Below are positions 45,555-55,735 of a DNA stretch of 64,000 nt, piece by piece (positions within the stretch are counted from its first letter, which is position 1; each line of letters opens with the position of its first letter). The stretch comes from an uncultured Clostridia bacterium (GTDB lineage Bacteria; Bacillota; Clostridia; UBA1381), in assembly GCA_934486495.1 (NCBI GenBank), contig CAKSPW010000002.1:1-64000 (forward strand). The letters are read 5' to 3'. The translations under genes were made by a program, and so were the position numbers. The notes beneath the pieces are model-generated. The model did no database searches. It was not told the DNA's origin and saw only the letters and a program-made list of their open reading frames with translations.

Positions 45555-45563
45555 AAACGGCTT

Positions 45564-46382
45564 TTAGCCGTTTATATCCTTAAATTGTAAGCTTCTTTTT
45601 TTCGCAACCGCAGTACCTATTTTAACCGGGATTTCCGTTTGTTCGTCGTTTGCTTCGTATTCAAGAATGTTTTCTTTGACAAGCACTATAACGGTTGACC
45701 CTCCGAATTCAAAATAGCCTTTCTCCTGCTCTCTTAAAACGAATTTGCCGTGTTTATTGTTTTTTATTTTGCCGACAATCATCGCTCCGACTTCCATTTG
45801 AATTACATCAGAAAAATTATCCGTTTTAATTTTCGTGTATTCTCTTGAATTTTGAATGTAAACGGGACAGCTCGATGTTGCAAGCGGTCTTACGCAGTGT
45901 AAAATGCCGTCTATTTTTTTCTCGTATATTATCTCGCCGCTGTCTGCAAAACAATATCTGTGAAAATTGTGCGGTGCAAGGCGGAATATAAAGCATAAGC
46001 CGTTTTTGTATTCATTCGCTTCCTTTTCGCTTTTCAAAAGCTCCGATAAGCTGTAATCAACGTTTTTTACATGATACACGGAATTGTCATCAATTTTACA
46101 TACGCTTAAGTATCCGTCGCACGGGCTTATAAAAGCGGATTTATCTGTATTGATGTCGAGTATTTTTCTTTTTCTTGTGAAAAAAGAATTAAAACAGTCG
46201 TAATTCTTTTTTTCATATTCGTTCAAATCTATGTCGTATTTTTTTGTATAGTATTTAATCATCGGCTTTGAAAGCGATGTGTTTAAAAATGCTCCGCACA
46301 TTTTTGAAAAAAACGGACGTGTGAGTATTTTAAGAAAGCATCTGCCGATAACTGTTTTATATAAGAAGTAAGTCGATGTCAT
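45564..46382 (-). CDS. psd: Phosphatidylserine decarboxylase
   Basis: 272 aa proenzyme. Decarboxylates phosphatidylserine to phosphatidylethanolamine using a pyruvoyl group made by self-cleavage. The cleavage motif is GGST in YFEFGGSTVIVLV near the C-terminus. Other family elements are FNSFFTRKRK, SPCDGYLSV, APHNFHRYCF and QMEVGAMIVGKI. The frame opens far upstream at 46601 in another gene, but ATG 46382 overlaps the pssA stop as ATGA. It is coupled to pssA and together they form the PE pathway. Confidence 0.92.
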   Translation of the reverse strand: MTSTYFLYKTVIGRCFLKILTRPFFSKMCGAFLNTSLSKPMIKYYTKKYDIDLNEYEKKNYDCFNSFFTRKRKILDINTDKSAFISPCDGYLSVCKIDDNSVYHVKNVDYSLSELLKSEKEANEYKNGLCFIFRLAPHNFHRYCFADSGEIIYEKKIDGILHCVRPLATSSCPVYIQNSREYTKIKTDNFSDVIQMEVGAMIVGKIKNNKHGKFVLREQEKGYFEFGGSTVIVLVKENILEYEANDEQTEIPVKIGTAVAKKRSLQFKDING

Positions 46383-47065
46383 AATATAATCATACCCGAA
46401 ACAAGCTGTATTAGTGTTAAAAGACCGATAATGCACATAAGTGTTTTCCCGAAAATATGAGGCTTTCTTATTTTGACGGGAAGCAAAAATGCCATGCCCA
46501 TAACAATTAGCAATGCCAAAAACTTGCCGACACCGGCAAAAAAGTTGAAAAATATCGGATAAATCAGTGCAATTGTCGTAACGGGAACGCCTAAATACCA
46601 TGTTCTGCGCTCGTTTGTTTTGTCTTGTCTTTCTTCCTCGTCAACGTTAAAGTACGCAAGCCTTATAAGCGCACAAAGAACATACAGTCCGCATATAGTC
46701 ATGCCGATAACGCGTCTGTGTACCATGCCGAACGTAATAACTGCCGGGAGAACTCCAAAGCACAGCAAGTCGCTGAATGAATCAATTTGAACGCCGAAAC
46801 GCTTTTCCTTTTTTGTTCGCATTTTTGTTGACGCAACGGCACCGTCGAACATATCGCACACTCCGGAAACCATAAGACATAGCACCGCCCTGTCAAACTT
46901 GCCTGCCATTGCCAGTGCAATACCTATAAATCCCGTAAGCATTCCAAGATATGTAAGCACAACCGTGTAGTCATAGTATCCTATCAGAAAAGACACTCTT
47001 GCGGTATCGATACTCTCTCTTTCCTCATCGTCCATGACGACTTCATTATTCAGTATTTCCTGCAT
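46379..47065 (-). CDS. pssA: CDP-diacylglycerol-serine O-phosphatidyltransferase
   Basis: 228 aa membrane enzyme of the CDP-alcohol phosphotransferase family, with about six helices. Condenses CDP-diacylglycerol and serine to phosphatidylserine. The active-site segment reads CDMFDGAVAS and then RFGVQIDSFSDLLCFG. The acidic residues D, D and D are kept, but the Arg usual in DGxxAR is Ser here. The frame opens at 47191; ATG 47065 has GGAGGA 7 bases upstream and starts 14 bp after the TVP38 stop. The pairing with psd makes the substrate assignment firm. Confidence 0.88.
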   Translation of the reverse strand: MQEILNNEVVMDDEERESIDTARVSFLIGYYDYTVVLTYLGMLTGFIGIALAMAGKFDRAVLCLMVSGVCDMFDGAVASTKMRTKKEKRFGVQIDSFSDLLCFGVLPAVITFGMVHRRVIGMTICGLYVLCALIRLAYFNVDEEERQDKTNERRTWYLGVPVTTIALIYPIFFNFFAGVGKFLALLIVMGMAFLLPVKIRKPHIFGKTLMCIIGLLTLIQLVSGMIIL

Positions 47066-47079
47066 ATAAATATCCTCCG

Positions 47080-47649
47080 TTAAATTTTTGCAAACAGTAT
47101 GCTGTAAACCAATATGCACCACGGTTTGCCGAGTACAATAATCCAAATAAATTTTTTTGCGCTCATTTTTGTAAGTCCCGAGAAGTAGCATAAAAAATCG
47201 TCAGGGAAGAGCGGCAGCAGAGTTGCAATGAACATGAATGTCGGAAACGATTTCCACTTGTCCGTTATTGCTGACCATTTTTCGTATTTCCCTTCCGAAA
47301 ACATTATTTTGATAAGGCTCACTCCGAATTTTCTCGACAGAAAAAAAGCGATTACAGAGCCTAAAGATATACCTATATAGTTGCATATAAATCCGCCTGT
47401 TGTTCCGAAAAGGACAGCGCCGACGGCACAGCCGAAAAATCCCGGCAGTATCGGAATTACAACCTGAACCGCCTGAATAACGGTCAGGACAAGGGGTGCG
47501 AAAACGCCAAAGCCTTTTATGTAATCCTGCAGCGATTCTTTTGAGTTGAAATGGCCGTCAAAATATGCCTTTATCAGAAAGGCGAGCATAAATAGAATCA
47601 GCAGTATTAATATTGCCGATATTATGTTTTTTGTTCTTTTGTTTATCAT
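47080..47649 (-). CDS. TVP38/TMEM64 (DedA-like) membrane protein
   Basis: 189 aa with about five helices. The VTT-domain signature is visible: IPILPGFFGCAVGAVLFGTTGGF, then GSVIAFFLSRKFG and the LLPLFPDDFLCYFSGLTKMS loop. Proteins of this family handle lipid or undecaprenyl-phosphate flipping in several bacteria (family knowledge); the exact substrate is unknown here. Directly upstream of pssA-psd, which suggests a link to phospholipid homeostasis. AAGGA precedes ATG 47649. Confidence 0.88.
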   Translation of the reverse strand: MINKRTKNIISAILILLILFMLAFLIKAYFDGHFNSKESLQDYIKGFGVFAPLVLTVIQAVQVVIPILPGFFGCAVGAVLFGTTGGFICNYIGISLGSVIAFFLSRKFGVSLIKIMFSEGKYEKWSAITDKWKSFPTFMFIATLLPLFPDDFLCYFSGLTKMSAKKFIWIIVLGKPWCILVYSILFAKI

Positions 47650-47686
47650 TATATTTTTCCTTTTTATACCGTTACATAAGCATGCT

Positions 47687-48139
47687 TTAGTTCATACTTT
47701 GGTAAAGGTGTCTTATACCTTTGCCGTCTACTGCAAGAATAAGCATTATTTCTCCGAGGTAAATTCCCCAAAACAGTATTGCGGAGATTGTTGCCGGTAT
47801 GTCAAAAGCCGCAAATACTTTAGTAAATCCGAACAGCGCCGTGTACATGTCACCGCTTACGTTAAAATGACGCATTAGCAGGCTTGCTCCGGCAAGAAGT
47901 GCACAAATTGTACCGTTTACGAGGATATATCGTATATTGCTTCCCCTGACCGCCATAAGATGCGCCGGCAATACAAAATAATTAAGACCCAGAAATACTA
48001 TGGTGTCTATTGAAAACGATATAAGGTATGCAAGCTTTGTGTTCGGGATAAATCCGAGCTTGTATATAAGATATATCGGAACGGAAGAAATCAGCGTTAT
48101 TATAATGCTTTCAATAATTCGTCTTGTAAAGAAGAACAT
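47687..48139 (-). CDS. Four-helix membrane protein of unknown function
   Basis: 150 aa, with predicted helices at about 8-28, 36-56, 70-90 and 108-138. GGAGA lies upstream of ATG 48139. The composition is typical of small integral membrane proteins of Clostridia and no family motif is recognised. It starts 102 bp after the end of the activase gene and lies 37 bp upstream of the TVP38 gene, so it may be part of the phospholipid operon. Confidence 0.6.
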   Translation of the reverse strand: MFFFTRRIIESIIITLISSVPIYLIYKLGFIPNTKLAYLISFSIDTIVFLGLNYFVLPAHLMAVRGSNIRYILVNGTICALLAGASLLMRHFNVSGDMYTALFGFTKVFAAFDIPATISAILFWGIYLGEIMLILAVDGKGIRHLYQSMN

Positions 48140-48241
48140 TTAGTCTCCATCTCCTTTTGCTGTAGTGAAAAACGTACTTTAGATTTTGGCGACAGTAATT
48201 TTAAAGCTGTGCAGACAAAACAGGCATTCGTAATTTTCTTT

Positions 48242-51200
48242 TCATTCGGATACCTTCTCTTTGTCATTTACTACTGGATTTTCCTTTTTCATGTTATCAA
48301 ACGCCGTTGCCATCATAAGCTTAATGCGGTTTAGCTGATTTACCTCACTTGCGCCGGGATCGTAATCGACGGGAACAATGTTTGAATCGGGATATTTGCG
48401 CCTGATTTCCTTTATCATGCCCTTTCCGGTAACATGGTTCGGCAGGCACGCAAACGGCTGAACGCAGATAATATTTTTCGTGCCGTGTTCTATAAGCTCT
48501 ATCATCTCACCTGTAAGAAACCATCCCTCGCCGCTGCAATGTCCGAGCTTTAAAATTTTCTTTGCTCCCTCTGCCGTATTTTCTATATCCGACGGTAATA
48601 AACGGCTGTACTTTGCGCTTTTTCCGAGTGCGGTGCAGGCATAATTTCTGTATCGCTCGAGAAGTGATATTGCCAAAAGCGAAAGAGAGGTTGCTTTTTT
48701 TGAAAATCCGAGATTGTCACGTCTAAACTTTGTGTTGTACAGACAGTAAAGCAGGAAATCCAAAAGACCGGGCATTACCGCTTCACCGCCCTCATTTTCA
48801 ACAACCCTTATGCAGTCGTTGTTTGCGCCGGGATGGAATTTTACAAGAATTTCTCCTACAATTCCTACACGCGGCTTTTTAACGTTTACCGTTTTTATCT
48901 CCTCGTAACGCGATACAATATCCGAAACGGTTTTCTTTACATTAAATGATTTTCCGCTTGTTATCTTGTCGCACAGTTCAGTTTCGATTGTTTTGTATAA
49001 TCTGTCCGTATCACCCTTGCTTGCTTCGTGCGGACGGGTTGCGTTTGTGAGAGTCAGCAAAACGTCGCCTATAACCGCACATCTTACAAGATTATGCACA
49101 AGCGAGGCTGTTATCGTAAAGCCGGGGTTGCCTTCAAGCCCCGAAAGATTCAGCGAGATTACGGGTACGTTTGCATAACCCATTTCCTTAAGCGCTTTTC
49201 TTATAAATGCAATATAGTTGGTCGCACGGCAGCCTCCGCCCGTTTGCGTAATCATGACAGAGCTGTTGCTCGGGTCGCATTTTCCGCTTACAAAGGCGTT
49301 TACAAGCTGACCCGTTACGAGTATAGACGGATAGCAGGCATCATTATTTACGCATTTTAATCCCATTTCAACATCTGACGGAGAAACGTTGTCGAGAAGC
49401 AGGGCGTTGTAGCCTTCTTTTTTCAGGCAGGCTTCAAACATCGTAAAGTGATAAGGACTCATTTGCGGAAAGATAACCGTGTGCCTTTTCTTGTCCTCTT
49501 TTGTAAACATCACACGTTCTAATGTATACGGCTTATCCTCCGAGTGATTGATTCCCGACTTTTCTCTTTCTTCTATTGCCGCCTTAAGCGAGCGAATGCG
49601 TATTTTTGCGGTTCCGAGATTTGATATTTCATCAATTTTAAGCGTAGTGTATATTTTTTGCTTTGCTTCTAATATTTCAAGCACCTGGTCGGTTGTAACG
49701 GCGTCAAGACCGCAGCCGAATGAGTTAAGCTGAATAAGCTCAAGACGAGGATTCTTTGTTACATAAGCCGCCGCTTCATACAATCTTGTGTGATATGCCC
49801 ACTGGTCAACAACACGAATGTCACGTTCAAGATGACCGAGCGGTGCAACTCCGTCTTCGCTTAATACGGCAAAGCCGAGAGAAGTTATAAGCTCCGGAAT
49901 GCCGTGGTTGATTTCGGGGTCTATGTGATACGGACGTCCGGCGAGAACTATTGCGTGCAGTTTTTCTTCATCTATTATTTTTAAGTATTCTTTTGTCTTT
50001 TCTCTTATATCCGCTTTAAATGCGGCAAACTCGGAAAATGCAGCGTCCGATGCGGCGGTTATTTCGTCCCTTGTTATGCCCAGCGGTGACAGCTCCTTGT
50101 ACATTTGGTTTTCAAACGATTTTCTGTCACCCAAATTAACAAACGGGAAAATGAATTTAACTCCGTTGCTTCTGACCTCATCTACGTTGTTGTATATTAC
50201 CTGCGGATAGGATACAACCATCGGGCAGTTGAAGTGATTTCCGGCGTCGGAAAACTCTTGTTCTTCGTATGTTACACACGGATAGAAAATTGTTTTAATG
50301 CCGCTGTCCAAAAGGTCTTTAATGTGACCGTGAGCAAGCTTTGCCGGGTAGCATGCACTTTCGCTCGGTATGGATTCTATCCCCTTTTCGTAAATCTTGT
50401 GCGTGCTTCTTTGCGAAAGCTTAACGCAAAATCCGAGTTTTGTAAGAAACGTAAACCAAAGCGGATAATTCTCATAAATGTTCAAAACTCGCGGAATACC
50501 TATAACTCCTCGCTTTGCGTCCTTTTCCTCAAGCGGTAAATAATCGAATAATCTGTTGTATTTGTATTCGTACATATTGGGAAGATTCTTTTTCGGTTTT
50601 TCCTTACCTGCACCCTTTTCGCAGCGATTCCCCGATATAAAGCTTCTCCCGTCGGCAAATCTCGTTACGGTAAGACGGCATTTGTTTTCACAGCCGCCGC
50701 AGCGTGTTATTTTGTTTTCAAACGAAAACCTGTCAAGCGCTTCCGCAGTTATAATATTGCACGGTGTGCCGCTGTATCTGTTTCTTGCAATCAGTGCCGC
50801 ACCGAATGCACCCATTATACCTGCAATATCGGGTCTTGTAACGTTTCTTCCAGATACGGCTTCAAAGCATCTTAAAACGGCGTCGTTATAAAATGTTCCG
50901 CCCTGAACCACTATGTTTTCGCCGAGCAGCGATGTATCTCTCAGCTTTATTACCTTGTACAGCGCATTTCTTACAACGGAATACGAAAGTCCTGCACTTA
51001 TGTCGCCGACTTTTGCCCCTTCTTTTTGCGCCTGCTTAACACGTGAGTTCATAAATACCGTACAGCGTGTTCCAAGGTCAACAGGGTTTTCGGCGGTTAT
51101 TGCGGCTTTTGCAAATTCCGGAGCGCTCATTCCGAGCGATTCGGCAAAGGTTTGTATAAATGAGCCGCACCCGGAGGAGCATGCCTCATTTAGCATTATG

Positions 51201-52501
51201 CTTTCTATTACACCGTTTTTAAGCTTCATGCATTTCATGTCCTGACCGCCGATGTCTATAATAAAATCTACGTTCGGCACAAAATGGCTTGCTGCGGTAT
51301 AATGCGCTATTGTTTCTATTTCACCCTCCGGTATGGAAAATGCGACTTTGCAAAGCTGTTCTCCATAACCTGTTGCGGCGGCGTTTGCAATAAATGCACC
51401 GCTTGGCAAAAGTGAGTAAATGTCTTTCAGTATGTCAACGGCAATAGATAGCGGACTGCCGTTATTTTTCGAGTAGTGGCTGAAGCATATTCTGCCGGAT
51501 GCGTCGCAAAGCACCGCTTTGAGTGTTGTTGAACCGACGTCCATACCGAGAAACAGCGCTCCCTTTGCGTCTTTTATGTCAAATCTTTCTGCTTTTTTGC
51601 TGTCATGACGAGCTTTAAATGCTTCATAATCGGCAGTGCTTTTAAAAAGAGGCTCCATGCGGGTAATTTGATGCTTTGTTTCGTGATTTTCATCAAGCAT
51701 TTTTAAAATCTTATCCGTTGTATATGTACCCTCGCTTGCGATTGATGCACCGAGCGCAACAAAAAGCTGAGAATTATCGGGAGAGGTGAAGCTTTGTGCA
51801 CTGTCGGAGAGTGTTTGGCGAAAACGCTCCCTAAGCTCCGACAAATAGTGAAGCGGACCGCCGAGAAAAAGTATGTTTCCCTTTATAGGCCGTCCCTGTG
51901 CAAGACCGCTTATTGTCTGCACCACAACCGCCTGCAATACCGATGCGGCAACGTCCTCTTTTGTTGCGCCCTCGTTTAAAAGCGGCTGTATATCCGATTT
52001 GGCAAAAACACCGCAGCGTGCGGCTATGGGATATATTGTTTTATGATTTTCGGCAAGCGCATTAAGCCCCGATGCGTCCGTTTTGAGAAGTATTGCCATT
52101 TGGTCGATAAAGGAGCCTGTACCTCCCGCACACGTGCCGTTCATTCTCTGTTCAAGACCGTTTGTAAGATAAAGTATTTTTGCGTCCTCGCCGCCGAGCT
52201 CAATTACAACGTCAATGGTGGGATAAAGCTTTGAAACGGCTGTTTTTGTGGCTATAACTTCCTGCACGAACTTTATGCCAAGCATCTCCGAAATCAGTAG
52301 ACCGCCCGAGCCTGTTATAGCTGCGGAAAATTCGGAATTTCCTATTTGTTCTTTTGCAGCCGAAAACAGCTCACGAACAGTTAATATAATATCCGAAAAA
52401 TGTCGCTTGTAGCTTGAAAATATTATTTTTCCGTTTTCATCACGCACTACCGCCTTAACGGTTGTAGAGCCTACATCTATTCCCATGCGAAGCTTTTGCA
52501 T
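48242..52501 (-). CDS. Giant BcrA/HgdC-type acyl-CoA dehydratase activase-related protein
   Basis: 1419 aa. Two ASKHA ATPase domains in tandem begin with [12 protein letters not shown] (about 7) and [12 protein letters not shown] (about 318), each with a GCGSF- or GTGSF-type loop ([21 protein letters not shown]) that carries the cluster cysteine in HgdC-type activators. A cysteine module follows ([17 protein letters not shown]), then a DUF2229 region ([12 protein letters not shown]) and an HgdB-like C-terminal region (HYDP-type turn [12 protein letters not shown]). Family members are thought to drive ATP-dependent low-potential electron transfer; the true substrate is unknown. No dehydratase genes are nearby. 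The frame extends to 52537, but ATG 52501 has GGAGGG upstream. Confidence 0.85.
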   Translation of the reverse strand: MQKLRMGIDVGSTTVKAVVRDENGKIIFSSYKRHFSDIILTVRELFSAAKEQIGNSEFSAAITGSGGLLISEMLGIKFVQEVIATKTAVSKLYPTIDVVIELGGEDAKILYLTNGLEQRMNGTCAGGTGSFIDQMAILLKTDASGLNALAENHKTIYPIAARCGVFAKSDIQPLLNEGATKEDVAASVLQAVVVQTISGLAQGRPIKGNILFLGGPLHYLSELRERFRQTLSDSAQSFTSPDNSQLFVALGASIASEGTYTTDKILKMLDENHETKHQITRMEPLFKSTADYEAFKARHDSKKAERFDIKDAKGALFLGMDVGSTTLKAVLCDASGRICFSHYSKNNGSPLSIAVDILKDIYSLLPSGAFIANAAATGYGEQLCKVAFSIPEGEIETIAHYTAASHFVPNVDFIIDIGGQDMKCMKLKNGVIESIMLNEACSSGCGSFIQTFAESLGMSAPEFAKAAITAENPVDLGTRCTVFMNSRVKQAQKEGAKVGDISAGLSYSVVRNALYKVIKLRDTSLLGENIVVQGGTFYNDAVLRCFEAVSGRNVTRPDIAGIMGAFGAALIARNRYSGTPCNIITAEALDRFSFENKITRCGGCENKCRLTVTRFADGRSFISGNRCEKGAGKEKPKKNLPNMYEYKYNRLFDYLPLEEKDAKRGVIGIPRVLNIYENYPLWFTFLTKLGFCVKLSQRSTHKIYEKGIESIPSESACYPAKLAHGHIKDLLDSGIKTIFYPCVTYEEQEFSDAGNHFNCPMVVSYPQVIYNNVDEVRSNGVKFIFPFVNLGDRKSFENQMYKELSPLGITRDEITAASDAAFSEFAAFKADIREKTKEYLKIIDEEKLHAIVLAGRPYHIDPEINHGIPELITSLGFAVLSEDGVAPLGHLERDIRVVDQWAYHTRLYEAAAYVTKNPRLELIQLNSFGCGLDAVTTDQVLEILEAKQKIYTTLKIDEISNLGTAKIRIRSLKAAIEEREKSGINHSEDKPYTLERVMFTKEDKKRHTVIFPQMSPYHFTMFEACLKKEGYNALLLDNVSPSDVEMGLKCVNNDACYPSILVTGQLVNAFVSGKCDPSNSSVMITQTGGGCRATNYIAFIRKALKEMGYANVPVISLNLSGLEGNPGFTITASLVHNLVRCAVIGDVLLTLTNATRPHEASKGDTDRLYKTIETELCDKITSGKSFNVKKTVSDIVSRYEEIKTVNVKKPRVGIVGEILVKFHPGANNDCIRVVENEGGEAVMPGLLDFLLYCLYNTKFRRDNLGFSKKATSLSLLAISLLERYRNYACTALGKSAKYSRLLPSDIENTAEGAKKILKLGHCSGEGWFLTGEMIELIEHGTKNIICVQPFACLPNHVTGKGMIKEIRRKYPDSNIVPVDYDPGASEVNQLNRIKLMMATAFDNMKKENPVVNDKEKVSE

Positions 52502-52547
52502 ACAGCTAAATTCCCTCCACGCAATTAAATTTATCATATCACTTCTT

Positions 52548-52577
52548 ATTATACTATTTTTTGTCGCCCTTTGTCAA
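52548..52577 (-). promoter_or_regulatory. Promoter of the activase gene
   Basis: On the minus strand TTGACA (52572-52577), 18-bp spacer, TATAAT (52548-52553), about 46 bp before ATG 52501. Confidence 0.75.
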
Positions 52578-52739
52578 GTCATATACGTTAAATTCACAAT
52601 TTATCAACAAAAACAACGGTTATTTTTTACCGTAAAATCTAAAAAGTTTACACAAGTATCTTTTACTGTAAGGATTGTTTCAGAAATTATGATATATTTG
52701 GCATATTATGCAAAGACGGCTGAATGTCGCACACATTTG

Positions 52740-53618
52740 TTATCGGTGCAGTATCATTTTTTCAAGCTCCCTTGCTGCTGCACCGAGCGGCTGTTCAATC
52801 CTTTTGATTATACATATATTGCGCGGCGGTATTTTTTCGGCAAGGTCAATTATTCTTACGTTATCCGTTGCGTGAACAAATTCTCTCGGCACAAATCCTA
52901 CTCCCAAATCCGCTTCTGCAATTGGTAAAATCTGATCGGCCGTGAACGCTTCTATATCGGGTTTGTATACCTCGCCGTGATTTTTGAAGAAATCGGAATA
53001 AAACTCGTATGATTTTGTGTTGCTGCCGAGGGAAATAAGTGGGTATTGTGTCAATTGCGACAGAGATATTTTTTTATCGAGCAAAGCTGAAAATTTCGGC
53101 GAACAGATTGCAACCTCATTTATTAACTTTACGTTTGTTTGTGTAAGTGTGGGTAAGTATACGGTAGGCGTTGTCACTACGGCAAAATCGGCAGAGCCTT
53201 CTTTGAGTGCGGATATTGCCTGTGGGGTCGAATGATTGCTTATTCTTATATGAATCCCGGGATAAAGCTCTCTGAATTTTTTTAAAACCGGCAGCAGCAA
53301 GCATCTTAGCGCCACTTCACTTGCCGCAATATATATATTCCCGTTTTCGAGATTGTTTATTTCGGTCAGCTCATTTTCGGCGGCCTCGATATGTTCAAAA
53401 GCTATTCTGATATGCTCATAGAGTTTTTTGCCCTCATCTGTGAGAGTCATACCCTGCTTTGTCCGCAGAAACAACGGACAGCCGAGCTGGCTTTCCAAAT
53501 TCTTTATTGTTCTTGTCAGGTTTGGCTGATTGTGCAGAAGCACCTTTGCAGCCTGTGAAACACCGCCGAATTTTGCGACGTAATAAAATATTTTGTAGTA
53601 TTCGCAGCTTACGTTCAT
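52740..53618 (-). CDS. LysR-family transcriptional regulator
   Basis: 292 aa. N-terminal winged helix-turn-helix (about 1-60; FYYVAKFGGVSQAAKVLL, NLTRTIKNLESQLGCPLFLR) and a periplasmic-binding-like effector domain (about 88-290). GGAAGG precedes ATG 53618. It is divergent from the 53739-54680 pair, sharing a 120-bp intergenic region with a matching inverted repeat, which makes these two genes the likely target. The ligand is unknown. Confidence 0.92.
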   Translation of the reverse strand: MNVSCEYYKIFYYVAKFGGVSQAAKVLLHNQPNLTRTIKNLESQLGCPLFLRTKQGMTLTDEGKKLYEHIRIAFEHIEAAENELTEINNLENGNIYIAASEVALRCLLLPVLKKFRELYPGIHIRISNHSTPQAISALKEGSADFAVVTTPTVYLPTLTQTNVKLINEVAICSPKFSALLDKKISLSQLTQYPLISLGSNTKSYEFYSDFFKNHGEVYKPDIEAFTADQILPIAEADLGVGFVPREFVHATDNVRIIDLAEKIPPRNICIIKRIEQPLGAAARELEKMILHR

Positions 53619-53664
53619 TTTTTTGCCTTCCTATATCAATTTGATATGTAATATATATTTATAA

Positions 53665-53698
53665 TACATTTTACATATGCACATAGATGTATTATAAT
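53665..53698 (+). promoter_or_regulatory. Promoter and possible LysR site between divergent genes
   Basis: TTTACA (53670-53675), 17-bp spacer and TATAAT (53693-53698) face the 53739 gene. ATACAT (53665-53670) and ATGTAT (53688-53693) form an inverted repeat spanning the promoter, a plausible LysR operator. Confidence 0.6.
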
Positions 53699-53738
53699 AT
53701 ATATTGATTTAAAAGTCAAGTGAAAGAAGGAATTTTAA

Positions 53739-53993
53739 ATGGATATGGCAGCACAAATGCTTATGGATGTAATGCTTGATTTGGTGATGGTTGTAATGAT
53801 TTGCAAGCTCTTGTCCGAAAAAATGCATGGGAGCACGGCGGAGAGGATTATCGCATTGAGTATGGGTGCGGGATTTTTTGTGTCATGCATATCAAATGCG
53901 GTGTGCGGCGGCAGCGGTTTTATTCTTATACTTACGGCGCTGGGGTTTATGCTTTCTTATACGGCGCTTGTATTTACTTTTTCAAAGGAATAA
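53739..53993 (+). CDS. Small three-helix membrane protein
   Basis: 84 aa. Predicted helices at about 5-24, 37-58 and 62-81, with a glycine-rich VCGGSG turn. AAGGAA lies upstream of ATG 53739. It has no recognised family. Six bases separate it from the DUF1275 gene, so the two are likely cotranscribed under the divergent LysR regulator. Confidence 0.65.
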   Translation: MDMAAQMLMDVMLDLVMVVMICKLLSEKMHGSTAERIIALSMGAGFFVSCISNAVCGGSGFILILTALGFMLSYTALVFTFSKE

Positions 53994-53999
53994 TCAGTT

Positions 54000-54680
54000 A
54001 TGTTAAGCAGAAAAATAAACGGTCAAATGTCTGATACGTTTCGCAACGCAATGTTTATTATATTATCGGGCGGATTTCAGGACGCTTATACATACATTTG
54101 CAGAGGAGAGGTTTTTGCAAATGCGCAGACGGGAAATATCGTCTTGATGAGTTCGGCGTTTTTTGTCGGTCAATGGCATACGGTGATAAAATATTTGATA
54201 CCGGTTGTGTCATTTTTGGTCGGCACGGCTGTGGCGGAGCTTATACACGTGCGCTTTAAAGCGTGTGAAAAAATACATTGGCGGCAGATTATTTTGCTTA
54301 TGGAGATAGTATTGCTTTTGGCGGTAGGCTTTTTGCCGCAAAAATTCAATCCGCTTGCCAATGCGCTCGTGTCGTTTGTTTGCGCAATGCAGGTACAAAC
54401 GTTTCATAAGGTGCGCGGTCATGCATATGCAAGCACGATGTGCATAGGTAATATGAAAAGTGCAATAGAGTCGCTTTGTGCATATTTTCATGTGCATGAT
54501 AAGGCTATTTTACGAAAGTCGCTGACGTATTTCGGAGTTATTGCCGTTTTTGCAACAGGAGCCGGGATAGGAGCGGTTATAACAAAGAATATAGGCAGTA
54601 AGGCAATATGGGTGTGCTGCGTGTTTCTTGCGGTTAGCTTCGGTATAATGTTTATATCCGAGGAGGATGTCTTGCGATAA
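54000..54680 (+). CDS. DUF1275 (YoaK-type) membrane protein
   Basis: 226 aa with about six helices. The family signature is GGFQDAYTYICRGEVFANAQTGNIVLM near the N-terminus, and the later MQVQTFHKVRG and STMCIGNMKSA stretches also match. Function is unknown; homologues are single-gene membrane proteins. AAAGGA at the end of the preceding gene serves as ribosome site. Confidence 0.88.
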   Translation: MLSRKINGQMSDTFRNAMFIILSGGFQDAYTYICRGEVFANAQTGNIVLMSSAFFVGQWHTVIKYLIPVVSFLVGTAVAELIHVRFKACEKIHWRQIILLMEIVLLLAVGFLPQKFNPLANALVSFVCAMQVQTFHKVRGHAYASTMCIGNMKSAIESLCAYFHVHDKAILRKSLTYFGVIAVFATGAGIGAVITKNIGSKAIWVCCVFLAVSFGIMFISEEDVLR

Positions 54681-54752
54681 TTTATCCGGCACATTTACGC
54701 ACTGTTTCTTGTTTGTACGGTTAAAAATGCGGATTTTTGTGTAATGTTGCTA

Positions 54753-54781
54753 TTGACAAATAAAAATGTGCATAGTATAAT
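54753..54781 (+). promoter_or_regulatory. Promoter of the THF riboswitch-folT unit
   Basis: TTGACA (54753-54758), 17-bp spacer, TATAAT (54776-54781). Predicted start about 54788, right at the riboswitch 5' end. Confidence 0.88.
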
Positions 54782-54789
54782 ATGATATA

Positions 54790-54895
54790 TGCAGAGCAGA
54801 TATTATGCGTTAAGTGTCAGAAAATGGGAGTAGAGTTTCTGAACGAAAAGCCTCGGCTTGCGGTATAATATTTCATCCGCTGTCAGAAAAATATA
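54790..54895 (+). ncRNA. Tetrahydrofolate (THF) riboswitch
   Basis: The conserved core GCGTTAAGTG (54807-54816) is followed by the P3 hairpin TCAGAAA/TTTCTGA (54817-54842) with GGGAG in its loop, the ACGAAAAGCC...GGCTT hairpin, GCGGTATAAT (54860-54869), in which ATAATAT pairs back with ATATTAT at 54800-54805, and the closing TTCATCCGCTG. This matches the Rfam THF riboswitch as I recall it, in order and spacing. It lies upstream of an ECF S component. CCCCT (54914-54918) can pair with the AGGGG of the folT ribosome site (54933-54937), suggesting translational control. Confidence 0.88.
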
Positions 54896-54945
54896 ATATA
54901 TTTTTTTCTCAGCCCCTGCGAATAATTTTGAAAGGGGATTTTTTT

Positions 54946-55686
54946 ATGCAAAAAAATCAAACAAAAAAACTTGTAATCACCTCACTGTTTATAGCGCTCG
55001 GTCTTGTGCTGTCGCTGTTTCGTCAAATGGTATATTTCGGCGGTGGCGGCGGTATGCGCCTTAGTGTTTCGGGATATATAACAACTCTTCCCGCATTTAT
55101 GTTCGGACCGTTTTGGGGCGGTATGACAAACGGAATATGTGATATTTTATCATATCTTATAAAGCCGGAGGGTGCGTATCTTTTTCCGCTTACCGTAACG
55201 GCTGTACTCGGCGGAGTAATGCGAGGCTTCGGCTGGAGAATGATAAAGGACAAAAAGATAACATATCCCGTGTTTGTATGTGTGTTTTCGGCGTTTATTA
55301 TATTCGGAGCGGTAAATATGTTTTTTATCGGCGGTGATACTTCATATTCGCATTTTTTGCAGGGATTTAATAAAAAAATACCGTTTCTTACATATGCACC
55401 GATAACGTTCGGAGCGGTTTCGTGTGTATTTTTGGCAGTAAACAAGATGCTTTCCAAAACGAAGTTTTATTCGGATAATTATCTTAATGTGCTGTGCGTG
55501 CTTATGACGGTAAATATTATAATAACCACTCTTAATACATTTGTTTTGATGATGTTTGTTCCGGAGCTTTCAAAGCTTGCGTTTTCGTATTTTTATATTC
55601 CGAGACTTATTCAGGAAATTGCAAGCACATCTATACAAAGCTATGTTGTAAGTTACCTTTTGAAGGTATCAAAGAGGCTTTATTAA
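54946..55686 (+). CDS. folT: ECF transporter S component for folate (FolT)
   Basis: 246 aa with about six helices. Substrate-binding subunit that works with a shared EcfA/A'/T module to import folate. Typical marks are LVITSLFIALGLVLSLF, RLSVSGYITTLPAFMFGPFWGG and GICDILSYLIKPEGAYLFPLT, with the proline-rich and Arg features of the FolT group. The frame opens at 54814 in the riboswitch, but ATG 54946 has AAAGGGG 8 bases upstream. The THF riboswitch upstream makes folate the likely substrate and gives feedback by tetrahydrofolate. Confidence 0.9.
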   Translation: MQKNQTKKLVITSLFIALGLVLSLFRQMVYFGGGGGMRLSVSGYITTLPAFMFGPFWGGMTNGICDILSYLIKPEGAYLFPLTVTAVLGGVMRGFGWRMIKDKKITYPVFVCVFSAFIIFGAVNMFFIGGDTSYSHFLQGFNKKIPFLTYAPITFGAVSCVFLAVNKMLSKTKFYSDNYLNVLCVLMTVNIIITTLNTFVLMMFVPELSKLAFSYFYIPRLIQEIASTSIQSYVVSYLLKVSKRLY

Positions 55687-55735
55687 AGCTTGATATGCGG
55701 TGAAATTTATCGTTTTGGCGTATCTTTAATTAATA

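Noticed and set aside
46383..46601. Upstream extension of psd
   Set aside because: Antiparallel to no gene but overlaps pssA coding in another frame; the ATGA overlap at 46379-46382 is the natural start.
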